From Rebecca billardiae RCC1528 (Eukaryota > Haptophyta): a stretch of DNA of 64,000 nucleotides. The notes under the pieces were generated by a model that saw nothing but the letters and a program-made list of their open reading frames with translations, made no database searches and was not told where the DNA came from. A program made the position numbers and the translations under genes. The stretch covers positions 2,604,001 to 2,668,000 of the forward strand of contig OZ251222.1 in NCBI GenBank assembly GCA_965240325.2. Direction: 5' to 3'. Shown piece by piece: positions 1 through 11,200 of this stretch; the first letter of the stretch is position 1; the number at the start of each line of letters is the position of its first letter.

Positions 1-1853
1 CATAGCTCGACCAGGCGCCTGTCGTTGTCATACGAGCCGTAGCGGTGCGCGCCATCCGGGGCGCGGCCGAAGGAGACGTCGATTGGGTCCACTGTGCGCT
101 GGGCGAGATCTGCCCCGTCAGCGCCGAGCAGCCCGGGCACGTCTTCCCGAGCGTTGACCAGGTCGAATGCCTCGGTGAGCGCCTGTCGCCGCTCCTTGAG
201 CCTCGCTCGGGTGATTGCCCGCGCGGCCACAGCCCCGATGACTGTGAACCCGTCCAGCCACGACGAGCTGGAGCCCCACAGCGGCTGCGCGATCGCGACG
301 CCGATCGTGCCCACGCAGGCGACGAGGAAGGCAGCACCTAAGCCAAAGTAGACAGTGTGGTCCTTGAGCCGGTGCAGGCTCTTCACCATGGCCTGAATCT
401 TCTTGACGACAGGATCAAAATACAAGTCGCCAAAACGCTCCTTCGCCCGATCGCCTGCGCGCTCGACCTGGCGGCACAGCTGCACGAGCTCGGAAGCGTC
501 GTGGACGTACTGACCCCAGCCCGCGTAGCCGACGTAGGCGTAGCCGAGCACACCCGCGAATGCCAAGGCAACGTGCTCTGCGTGCTCGAGCGCAATGGGC
601 ATACTCGAGCAGAACCAGAGCAGCAGCAGAGTCCACCACCATGCAAACACGCCAACCAGGCCAATGGCAAAGTAGTTGTGCAGCCATGGCAGCAGGATTC
701 GCGCAGCGGACGGATTCGCCACAGGCTGCGCTGCGTTGGTCGATGCTTGGAGGTCAGTGGGGGCGGCACACGTGCTGTGCATGCACCGCCAGGCCTCGAG
801 GGCTGCTGCGCAGACGTAGACCACGACGAGGAGCCAGGACGGGAGCGCGTACGGCGAGCCGAAAGGGGCCGCGCCGACTGGCCTGCCCATCCAAAAGATG
901 AAGCATTGCACACCGGACGTGAGGATCATGAGGATGAGCACGTTGACGGCAAACGACCACTCTTTCACCCTTCCCACCACGTTCTCACCAGATGCGTCTG
1001 CACGCAGCCAGAGCGCGGTCGGGAGCTCGGCGAGGAGCCAGCTGCCTTCGCGCTGCTCGTTCGCCCCGCGATCAGATTGCTCCCCGAGGGCAGGGTGCTC
1101 GCGAAGCTGGCGCCACACCCTGGGCGTTGAGTCTGCGCCGGTCTCGCTGGAAGACAGCCTGTGCACACCGCTGAGCTCGAGGGCCCACCGCCAGACAAAG
1201 TAGGCGCTCAAGCAGGCCACAAGCAGGGCGAAGAGCACGGAGACGCAGACGAGGGCAGTGCAGCGCCCGGCGAAGCAGGTGGGGTTGCGATCCGACCAGC
1301 CTCCGTACTCCTGCGTCGTGAACTCGTAAGGGACACGCCGGGACTGCTCGCTTGCATGCGTGGGCAGATCGCCGCCAGCGGGTCGGAAGAGAATCGAAGG
1401 CAGGTCCGCTCGCTGCAGGAGGCGCCATGCGTGCGCTTGGAGCGCCGACTCGTCAACGGTCAGATTCGGGTCGGACGAGCACAGCACCACAGTGACGTTG
1501 CGCGCCTTGTCGAAGTTGCCCATCGTGACGCCGCGCAGGAAGTACTGATCGAGCCACGGGCGGAAGGCGCGTGCGCTGCTCGCGCGGAGAGGGGGCACGT
1601 GCGCGTCGGCAGCAACAGACTCGCAGTCCGAGTTCTTCGCGACCTCAAAGAGGATTGACGACGACCGCGCTTGCAGATGCGCAGCGCACTGCTCCTCGCA
1701 CTCGAAGATATGCGCCACCCCCTGCGGCGAGATGTCGAAGCGGAGATAGCGGTCAGTCAAAGCGCGCTCGTCGTTGAGCACAGCAGGGTAGACGAACACG
1801 ATCTCGACGATGACCACGCACGCAATGAGGGCGGCGTAGCAGCCGAACGCGCT
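1..1853 (-). CDS. polytopic membrane protein, partial (C-terminal part, cut by the window edge)
   Basis: An open frame runs on the minus strand from about 1853 to base 1 without a stop, and its protein looks real: hydrophobic stretches alternate with mixed polar sequence. It begins with a membrane segment (residues FGCYAALIACVVIVEIVF near 1847-1794). An extracellular-looking Cys-containing stretch follows, then six or seven further membrane segments around 1290-1215, 960-895, 850-790, 695-620, 575-525 and 350-290, and a cytosolic Arg/Glu-rich tail at 220-1. An in-frame TAG at 1883 and the sequence GCGCGCACAG just upstream suggest that this is an internal exon starting at 1853, so the 5' exon(s) are missing here. 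I do not recognise the family. No other frame in the segment gives hydrophobic periodicity. The 3' end lies outside the window. Confidence 0.6.
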
Positions 1854-3633
1854 CTGTGCGCGCGCGGCATTTACGGCTGGCTACGTCGTCGCCCGCGAGC
1901 GGTCACTCTCAAGTCGGTTACAGCAAGGGCCCTTGGTTACAGTTTACTAAGAATAAGAGACGCACACAGCTCAGGCAGGCGAGATACAGTTTACTATGTT
2001 TTAACGTGCAACAGTTTACTACGTATGTTTTATTATAATAACAGACCGGCGCGCATGCAGGCCCGCAAGGACGTGGACTCCCAGCTGTCAAGGCAGGGCG
2101 TCTCCTTCGGCCGCCACCTGGGCACGGCCCGGGGGGGGCAGCCCCCGCCCCCACAGGCAGGCCCAGGAGGGGCGATTGCCATGAATAATCAGTTACAAGG
2201 GCCACCTGTCATCCAGCAGCAACCCCGCCTGCCCAGGCTGGCCAGGGCTGGCAGGCAGGCGCGGGGCAGGCCAACCTGCACCAGCCCATGTAGCGCACTG
2301 TCACCACGTGCGCCCTCAGCTACTCTTGCGGGCATGGCCTCTACAGCGTGCTCGCCCCCTCCCTATGGTGATTGCGTGGCCTCTCAGCAGCCTGCCACAC
2401 CTCTTGTGGCATGGCAGCTCCAATATGCCACCCCGCTGGCTCGCCGCGATGTGCGTCCGTCGGACAATCACAATGTGTTGACACATGGGGGCCCTGAGAT
2501 TGAGGCAGACCCGGCCGCTGCTGGCAGTCACACTGGTAACGGAGCTCACAACGGCCTTGCACAGCCAGACACTGGATATCAGGCCACACAGCCACCTGCT
2601 GGCTCTGCCAGGCCACTGGCAGCCCCCAGGCGCAGGCTGCCTCCTCCTAGTCAAGCTCAGCAAGTCGTAGTGCCATCCCAGAAGGCCTTATAGATAGCTA
2701 CAGCAGCACATCTCAGCAGACAGCATGGAGACGTCACATAAGAGTGTGGTGAACCAGCCTGGACGCGGGGCTGGGCTTCATCATCACTCTGTGCCTCCCT
2801 CCCATGCAGGTATAGGGCAAAGTCCGCAAATACGACCTCTGTCTTGCCATTAGAGTCTTGACAGACCAAGATGGCAACCAAGATGTCTTCTAGTGCTAGC
2901 GACGCACATTCACGGTTGTCGGAATGTCGGGCAGTCACGCCGCCTGCGAGTGCCTGACCGACTAAGTCTATGGTAACAGCAGGGAACTGCCACTGCCCAC
3001 TGGTGCAGGAGTCGGAACGAATGCGCGCTTGACTGTTCGACTCTTCTGCAGGAGTGTGCATTGCACGCCAGAGCGCCCCTCTCGCCCCCTGTGCACGCGA
3101 GATCGTCCGTGCGCGGCGGGCTGGTTGGGTCCACAAAACCGAGTCGTAGGATGGGCGATTCGAGCAGGACTTCCTGGGCCGAGTTTGGGGAATTCATCAG
3201 TCGCACTTTTCGTGGGCAAACGGAAGGAAGCCTGATGACGCCTGACGATGATCAAAGCCCCCGTCCCCGGGACTTGAGACCGTTGCCGGGTATTACACGC
3301 GACGGAACAATGACTCGTCATGAAGAACTGTGGCATCGCGCGGCCAACAAGAGCCAACTCGGCAACTCCCCTTTTTGAGCAGTCTTCCAGCACCGGGATT
3401 GATGATTGAGAGATGACGCGGGAGTACTCGCCCCTACGGCATGTACCCGCTTCGCCTAGTCACAACACGTGCCAAACGGGCGCTTTGGCGGGCTTTTGTG
3501 TCGGACTGAACCGAGCGCTCCCGAGCGCCGCGCCCGTTTGCTTCGTGGCGCAGTGCTCGGAAGTTGCCGGCCGCCCTGGGGCACCTTGGACCGGCAGCCC
3601 GCCCGCCGCCGCCTGGACCGTCGACGCGCCACC
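1854..3633. other. spacer without a confident gene
   Basis: No protein family is recognisable. 1935-2040 is AT-richer than its surroundings and carries the 11-mer ACAGTTTACTA three times (near 1939, 1987 and 2010). 2060-2690 is Pro/Gln-coding low-complexity sequence that is open on both strands. A minus-strand frame at 2657-3136 has a mixed composition over its central 80 residues but no motif. This stretch could hold the 5' exon(s) of the gene at 1-1853; I could not identify them. Confidence 0.4.
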
Positions 3634-4892
3634 ATGCATCGCACCATGGGGACACACGCGCTCGTCGCGTGCTCGCTGCTGCTCTCGATCGCCTTGTCGG
3701 AGACCACCGAGCAGGTGATCCGGCTCAAGATCCACCCCGAGGCGCCCGTCGACTCGATCCAGTACACGACCTCGCTGCTCACGCCCGAGGAGCTGAGCGA
3801 CGTCACGCCCTTCTACGACGACCTGCCGCTCGACCCGTACCTCGAGACGGTGAGCCGAACGCGCCGCTTCGGGAAGTACATGCTCGATAGCATCGGTGGC
3901 GCGACCAAGCCCATCCAGCTCTCGTACAAGGGCAACGTCTTCGTGCAGACCGGCATGTACAACGATCTGGTCAGGTCCGCGCGCACGGCGCGCACGGCGC
4001 ACACGGCCGCGCCCGCCGCGGCGGCGCGGGCGTGCCCGGTGGAGGCAGTGGCAACCGGCCCGCGCCCGACGCCCGCGCCTGCTTCTCACGCCCGCGCGTG
4101 CCTCGCGCCCCGCCCCTCGCCCCCCGCTCCCCCTCGCGCCCTCCTTCACGGCGCGCAGGAACGGCAAGATGGCGATGGTCCGGCAGTACGAGGAGCACAA
4201 GCCCGGATTCTTCGAGTCACCGACGGTGCAGAAGCTGCTCGAGCACTACCTCGAGTCGATGAAGTCGATGGGCGCGCCGCTCGACGTGGCCTTCGAGCTG
4301 GGCATCCACGCCGTGCGCCTCACCGCCCCGGGCGAGGTGACCCCCGAGGGTACACACAGAGATGGGTACCACTACGTGCTCTCGGTGCGGCACGCGGCGC
4401 GGCGGCGCGCGCGGCGGCGCCGAGCGGTGCGCGATGTGTGCGGTGCGCTCGGCGAGCTCACCCGTCCACACGCGCGCCCCGCGCCTCGCTCGCGCGCGCG
4501 CCGCGCGCCTCGCGCAGACGGTGATGGCGAAAGAGGGCATTGTGGGCGGCCACTCTCTCGTGCACACGCACAAGACGACCAAGCCGCTGCTCGACGTGCC
4601 GATGCAGCCGGGGGACTCGCTGCTGATCAACGACCGTGAGATCTACCACTCGGTCTCGAACATTACGCTCTCGCCGGGGCACACCTTCGGCCACCGCGAC
4701 GTGATCCTGATCACCGCGCGGCCGTGGCCGACCAACGCGGCGGGCGAGCTGGTCGACGACGTGGCCAACGCGCAGCTCGCTCTGCTCGAGGGCGTGGTGG
4801 AGGACCCGGAGCCCGGGCACGAGGGGCGGCTGGCGCTGCGCTCGTGGGGGGAGCGGCTGGGCAAGCTCGGCCGCTTCCTCACGGGCGCGTGA
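3634..4892 (+). CDS. secreted 2OG-Fe(II) dioxygenase (2OG-Fe_Oxy_2-like), 3 exons
   Basis: Proposed exons are 3634-3974, 4159-4384 and 4518-4892 (942 nt, 313 aa). The first ATG follows ACC, a good eukaryotic context, and opens a signal peptide (MGTHALVACSLLLSIALS). The catalytic domain fits the 2OG-Fe dioxygenase family that includes bacterial amino-acid hydroxylases. His180 and Asp182 lie in HRDG, a GG pair follows 15 residues later as in that family, the distal iron ligand is His233 in EIYHS, and the co-substrate Arg is in GHRDVILIT. The second donor (TCG|GTGCGG) was chosen over an earlier GT because it keeps the DG-to-GG spacing. The introns are nearly pure G/C (donors GTCCGC and GTGCGG, acceptors GCGCAG). 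The substrate is unknown; free amino acids are the known substrates in the family, but a secreted form is unusual. Confidence 0.85.
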
Positions 4893-5245
4893 CGCGGATG
4901 ACGACGACGTGCGGGGAGCCATCACGTGCATCACTCACCGATGATGATATATCACGAGGGCCCGTCGTGTTGACGGCGCCCCAGGGTCTCGTCAGCTAAC
5001 AGTCAGCAGACGCGACGATGATGATCGTATATCGTCATACAGTATCAGATCACGATCGATGCTGATGATGATGATGGCGCTGGCGATATATACAAGCAGT
5101 CTCAGGTGTATCACCGCTGTGTCAGCATGCGCGTCTCAGTCAGCAGACGACTCCTTGTGCACCTGTCACAGCGACTAAGCGTAGCGTAGCGTATGCCGTA
5201 TCGTAGCTCAGCTATAGCACTTAGGCTTAGCATCATCAAGCACGG
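4893..5245. other. spacer between convergent genes
   Basis: The base composition is markedly more balanced than in the flanking genes. It contains short GAT/ATG microsatellite runs (about 5017-5074) and many CAGTC/GACTG-like words. I see no coding signal. Confidence 0.5.
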
Positions 5246-8200
5246 TCAGTAGCTCATGCCGTCATCATTATTGGAGCGCTGACGGCGTAGGTCAGAGCTT
5301 GCAGCGTGCGCGCCGGTGCCAGCGGCGCTGCCGGCGCGCGCAGAGGACAGCGGCACCATCGCGGGCGAGAGCAGCGCGCCCGCCCGCCACGAGGGCGGCG
5401 TCCAGCCAGCCTTCTCGCGATGCGCGCCCGCGGCGGTGCGCGCGCTCGGCTGCGAGGCACCCGTCGTCGGCGTGGTGCACTGCTCTGCGCCCGCGCCGGC
5501 CGGGTGCTTGGCGGCGGCGGGGCGGCGCGCCAGCGGGCTCCGCTGCGGCGAGTCGAGCGCGTTCTGCTGCTGCTCGGAGAGCGGCGCGCGCGGCGCGGAC
5601 GCGGACGCGGCGGAGGAGGACTGGTCCGACCGAGCACGGCTCCGGCCGCTGCTGCGAGCCGCCGCGGCGCTCGTCGCGACCGACGGCGCGCGCGCGCGCG
5701 CCGAGGGCGAGGGTGAGCTGAGCGAGGCGGGCGCGGAGGCGGGGGCGGAGCCGGCGGACGAGCCCGTGGAGCCGGGCGTGCGCACGCGCAGGCCTGCAGG
5801 CGTGGGCCGCTCGGACTCGGCCGCGGACGAGGCGGAGTCGAGCGCGCACCGCGGCGGAGGCGAGCGCGTCGGCGCGCCGCCGCCGCTGCCGCCGGCCGCG
5901 CTGCGCCGGGCGCTGCTCCTTGGCGAGCGGCGGCCGACGGCGGCGGCGGGCGACGCGGCGGCAAGCTCGGTCGCCGAGCGCGCCGCCGCGAGGATCGCTC
6001 CGAGCTCGTGCGACGCGGAGGAGGGTCGCGCGGGCGCGGCGGTGCGCGCGGCCGCGGCCGCCTCGGCCGCGCGCGCGGCCGCGGCTACCGGCGCGTAGGC
6101 TGAGGCGAGCGTGCGCAGCCCGGCCTCCGTGCTCGGCAGCGCGGGCGAGTGCGCGCGCAGCGTGTGCTGCAGCCGCGCCGACGCGTCGCGCCGCTCGCGC
6201 AGCGCGTGCTGCGCCGCGCCGAGCGCCCCAAGCAGACGGCCCGCGCCGTGCGCGCCGCCGCCGGCCGAACCGCCAGGCGGCGCCGGCGAGCCGGGTGCCG
6301 GCGCGCGCGCGGGGCTCGGCGCGGCGCCGGGCGCGGGCGCGGCGCGCGCGCGGCGGTGGCGCGCGCTCGCGCGCGCGCGCCACGCGCCGAGCGCGCCGCG
6401 CAGCGCGCGCGCGCGCGCCGCCGCGCCCACCGCGGCCGCGGCGCGCGCGGGGCGCGCGCACGCGCGCCACGCGCGCAGCGCCGCGCGCGCGCGCGCGCTC
6501 GCCGCCGCGCGCACCGCCGGCCGCGGCCGCCGCGCCGCCGCGCCGAGGAGGAAGCGGACCCACGTGGTGAGCGCGGCGCGCGCGCGGCGGCGCCGCGCGG
6601 CCGCGCGCGCCGCGCGCGCCGCGCCCGCGCGCGCGCCGCCCCAGCCGCCGTCGGCGCGGCGGCGCAGCGGCGCGCGCCGCGCAGCCCAGCGCGCGAGCGC
6701 GGCGCCGAGCGCGCGCGCGCGGCCGCGGCGCAGCGCGGCGTGTGCGCGCGCGCGCGCGCCCGAGGCCGCGGCCCACGCGCTCCACGCGCGCCGCGCCACG
6801 GCGCGCGCGTGCTCCCGCGCGCGGCGCCGCTCCGCAGCCTGCAGCGCCGAGGGCGGGCGGCGCGGGCGGCGCGCGCGACGCTGTCAGCGCGCGGCGGGCG
6901 GCGCGCGGCGCGGGCGCGGGCGCGCGCGGCGGCGCGGCGCGGCGCGGCGCGGCGCGGCTCGCGCAAGCACTCGGCGGCGCGCGCGCCGACGCACCTCGGT
7001 GGCGGCGTCCGCGCCCACCGCGCGCTCGGCGACGTCGTTGGCAGAGCTGGCCGGCGACGGCGGCGCGGCCGCGCGCGCGTCGGCGTCGTCGGCGTCGACA
7101 GCGCGCGGCCGCGCGCGCCGCGTCACGTGCGCACGCACGCCCGGCCGCGGCGCGGCGCCGCTGCCGCTGCTGCTGAGGGGAGAGCGTGCGCTGGCCGAGC
7201 TCGCCGCGCCCGGCGACGACGCGCCCGGCGCTCCCGGGCCCAGCTCGCATGCGCACAGATCCTGCAGCCTCAGCGCGCGCGCGCGCAGCGGTGCGCCCGC
7301 GCCGTCGGCCGCGCCGCTCGCGGCCGCGCCGCGCGCGTCGGCCACACTTGCTGCGGCCGCGGCGGCGGCGCGCGCGGCGGCGGCGGCGGGGGCGGCGGCG
7401 GCGGCGGCGTCCGTGAGGTCCAGGTGCACCCAGCGCGCGCGCACGCCGCCCTCCGCCGCGCGCAGCGCCGCCGCGTGCGACGCCCCCGCCTCGCCGCCGC
7501 CAACGCCTCGACCGCCGCCGCCACCGCCGCCGCCGCTCGCTGCCACTCGGCTGACGCCGCCGGCGCCCAGCACGCCGCCTGCGGCCGTGCGGCCGGCGGC
7601 CGGCGGCGCGGAGCGCGGGTGGCCAGAGCGCCCTGGGCGCGAGAGCGAGGGCGAGGGCGTCGTCGGCGAGGGCGCGGCGGCCGCGGCCGCGCGCGGCGCG
7701 CGGCCGCTGCCGTTGCCACTTCGCCCGCCGCCGCCGCCGCCGCCGCTCCCGCCGCCAGCGGCGCGCGGCGCGCCGTCCGCGGCCGCAGCGCGGCGCGGCG
7801 GCGAGCGCGCTTGGCTCGGCGGCGAGGGCGTGCGCGGCGAGCCCGACGCCGACGCCGCGGCCGGGCTCTGCGCGCGGCGCGCGGCGCGCGGCCGCGGGCT
7901 CGCGCAGCGCGCGCCGCCGCCGGCGCCGCCGGGCTCGGCGGCGGCGGACACAGCGACAAACGCGCCGGCGGCGTCGGCGTCGGCCGCACCGGCGGGCTGC
8001 TCGGCGCGCGCCGCCGCCGCCGCCGCCATCGCTTGCGAGATTGCGCGCAACTCGCTGAGCACGGGCGCGAGCGCGCGCGCGACCGCCTCCGCGCCCTCGC
8101 CGCCGCCCTCCGGCTGCGCCGCCGCGCCCGCGCCACCGCCGCCCGGCCCGCCGCCCGCCGCCGCCGCCGACGACGCGGACGAGCGAGCAGCGCGCGCGCT

Positions 8201-11200
8201 GCTGCGGCCGCTAGGCGGCGCGGCGGCGGCGGCGGCGGCGGCGGCGGCATTGGCGGGCGGCGGCGACGTGTGTGCGGCTTGGAGCGCGCTGAGCGTGGCG
8301 ACGGCGGCGCTGAGCCGCGCCGCGTCGACGCGCGTCTCCGCCTCCGCCGCGGCGCGCTGCGCGCCGGCCGCCGCGCCCACGCCCCACCCGGCCAGCGCCG
8401 CCGTGCACACGTCCGCGTGCGCAGCCGCAAGCGCGCCCTCCAGAGCGCGCAACGCGGCCGCGGTCGCCGCGCGCTCGGCAGTCGCCGCGCGCTGCGCGCC
8501 GAGGGCCTCGTGCGCGAGCGCGGCGGCGCGCGCCGCGGCGGCGTCGGCGCGCGCCGCCTCGTCAGCGCGCGCGCGCAGCGCGACGGCGCGCGCCGCGTCG
8601 GCAGCGGCCGCCGCCGCCTCGGCCACGGCGGTGGCCGCGGCCGCGTCGGCCGCGGCCGCGTCGGCCGCGGCGGCGCGCGCCGAGGCGGCGTCGGCGCGCG
8701 CGCGGCGCGCGCGCAGCGCGCGCGTGGCGAAGCGCGCGAGCGCGCGCGCGCACGCCGCGCGCCGCGCGCGCGCGGCGGCGGCGTGCGCGCGAGACACCGC
8801 CGCGCGCCGCGCACGCGCGCGCCGCGCGCCGCGCGCCCAGCGCGCGAGCGTGGCGCGCGGCGGCGTCGGCGGCGCGGCCGCGGCCGCGCGCGCGGCGGCC
8901 GCGCGCGCGGCGGCCGCGCCGACGGCGCCGAGCGCGCGCGCCAGCGCCGCGCGCGCGGCGCGGCGCGCGGCGAATGCGGCGCTGCCGCGCCGCCGCGCCG
9001 CATCGCGCCACGCGCGCAGCGTGCGCGCGCGCGCCGTCCGCCGCGCCGCGCCGCGCGCCGCGCGCGCCGCCGCGGCCGCGCGCGCGCCGCGCCGCAGCGC
9101 GCGCCACGCGCGCCGCCGCGCGCCGCGCCGCGCGGCCGCGCGCGCGGCGGAGTCGGCGCGCGCGGCGCCGGCGGCCACGCCGGCGGCCGCGCGCGCGGCC
9201 GCGCGCCAGAGCCCCAGCGCGCGCCGCCGCGCGCGCCGCGCGCCCGCCGCGCCCGCCGCGCCGCGCCGCGCCGCGGCCGCCCACGCGCGCAGCGCGGCGC
9301 GCGCGCCGCCGCCGCGCGCGCGCGCGGCCGCGGGCGCGCGCGCCGCCGCGGCGGCGACGAAGGCGGCGCGCGAGCGCGCCGCGCGCCAGCGCGAGAGGCG
9401 CGCGAGCGCGCGCGCCGCGTCGGCCGCGCGCGCGCGCGCGGCCGCCGCCGGGCGCAGCGCCGCGCGCCGCGCCGCGCGCGGCGCGCGCCACGCCGCGAGC
9501 GCGCGCTCGGCCGCGCGCCGGCCGCGGATGGCGGTGGCATAGGCGGAGTCGGCGGCGGCCGCGGCCGCGCGGAGCGCGCGCGCGCGCGCGGCGGCGCGGA
9601 GCCGGCGCCAGCCGGCGAAGCGCGGCGAGATGGCCGCGGCGCGCGCCAGCGCGGCGCGGTCGCGCGCGCCGTCCACCGCGCACCGCACCGCCGCCCACGC
9701 GCGCCGCCGCGCCGCCGCGCGGCACAGCGCGGCGCGGCGGCGCGCGCCCGCGGCCGCGGCGCGCGCCGCGAGCCACAGCCGCAGCGCGCGCAGCTGACTG
9801 CGCGCGCCGAGCGCGGGCGAGGCGAGGCGCGCGCGGCGCGCGTGCGCCGCCCAGCGCGCGAGCAGCCGGCGCGCGCGCGCGCGCGCCGCGGTGCGCACGG
9901 CCGCCGCCGCGCCGCCGCGCCGCAGCCGCCACTGCGCGCAGCGCGCGAGCGCTGCGCGCACGCGCGCCGCCGCGGCCGCGCCGCCGCCGCGCCGCGCGGC
10001 CGCGGCCGCGCCGCCGCCAAGCCGCCGCCGCCGCGGCACGGCTGCCCAGGCGCGGAGCGCGCGCGCGGCGCGCGCGTGGCGGAGGCACGCGGACGAGCGC
10101 CGCGCACGCGTCGAGGCGGCGAGGCCCGTCGACGCCGCCGCCGCGAGCGCACGCAGCGCGCGCGCCGCGCGCGCGGCCGCGGCCGCGCGCGCCGCGGCCG
10201 CGGCCGCGCGCCGCGGCCGCGCCGCGGCCGCGAGCGCGCGCAGCGCGCGCGCGGCCGCGCGCGCGCGGCCGAGCGCCGCGGCCGCGCGCCGCTGGTGCGC
10301 GGCGGCTCCAGGCTTGGGTGGCGCAGACGCCGCGAGCGCGCGCAGCGCGGCCGCGCACGCACCGCGGCGCCGCGCCGCCACGGCGGCGGCCGCGGCGCGC
10401 GCGGCGGCCGCGGCCGCGCGCCGCGGCCGCGCTGCGGCCGCGAGCGCGCGCAGCGCGCGGGCGCCGCGCGCCGCGCGCGCGGCCGCAGCCGCGGCACGGC
10501 GCCGTCGCGCGACGGCCGACGCGGCCGTCGCGAGCGCGCGCAGCGCGCGCGCGCAGCGCACGCGCCCGGAGTCCACGCGTGCCGGCGCCGCCGCCGCGCG
10601 TGCGCCGCGCGCCGCGCCCGCCGCCGCCCACGCGCGCAGCGCGCGCGCGCGGCGCGCGCGGCCGAGCGCGCGCGCGGCGCGCGCGGCCGCCGCGGCCGCG
10701 CCCAGCCGTGCGCGCGCGCGCGCGCCGAGCAGACGGAGCGCGCGCGCGGCGGCGGCACGCGCGGCATCTGCGCGCGGGGCTGCCGCGCGCGCGCGACCCG
10801 CCGCCGCCCACGTGCGCAGCGCGCGCGACGCCTGCGCGCGCGCGCGCGCGCGCGCCGCGCGGCGCGCGCGCGCGGCGGTGGCCGCGGCCGCGGCGCGCGC
10901 CGCGCCGAGTGCGCGCAGCGCGCGCGCCGCGCGGCCGAGCGCCGCGGCGCGCGGCGCGAGGGCGGCGAGCGCGGCGCGTCGGGGCGCGCGCCGCCACGCG
11001 CGCAGCGCGCGCCGCCGCGCCGCGCGGCCGCGCGCGCGCGCCGCGCGCTGCGAGCGGGCGGCGGTGGCGAGGGCGGCGGCCGCGGCGCGCCGCCACGCGC
11101 GCACGGCGGCGGCGGCCGCGGCGCCGCGCGCGCCGCCGCCGCCGCGGCCGCGCAGCGCGGCCGCCGCCGCGAGCGGCGCGGCGAGCGCGACGCGCCAGCG

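Noticed and set aside
2041-2693. Plus-strand Pro/Gln-rich protein
   Set aside because: Low-complexity composition, equally open on the other strand, with no motif and no convincing start.
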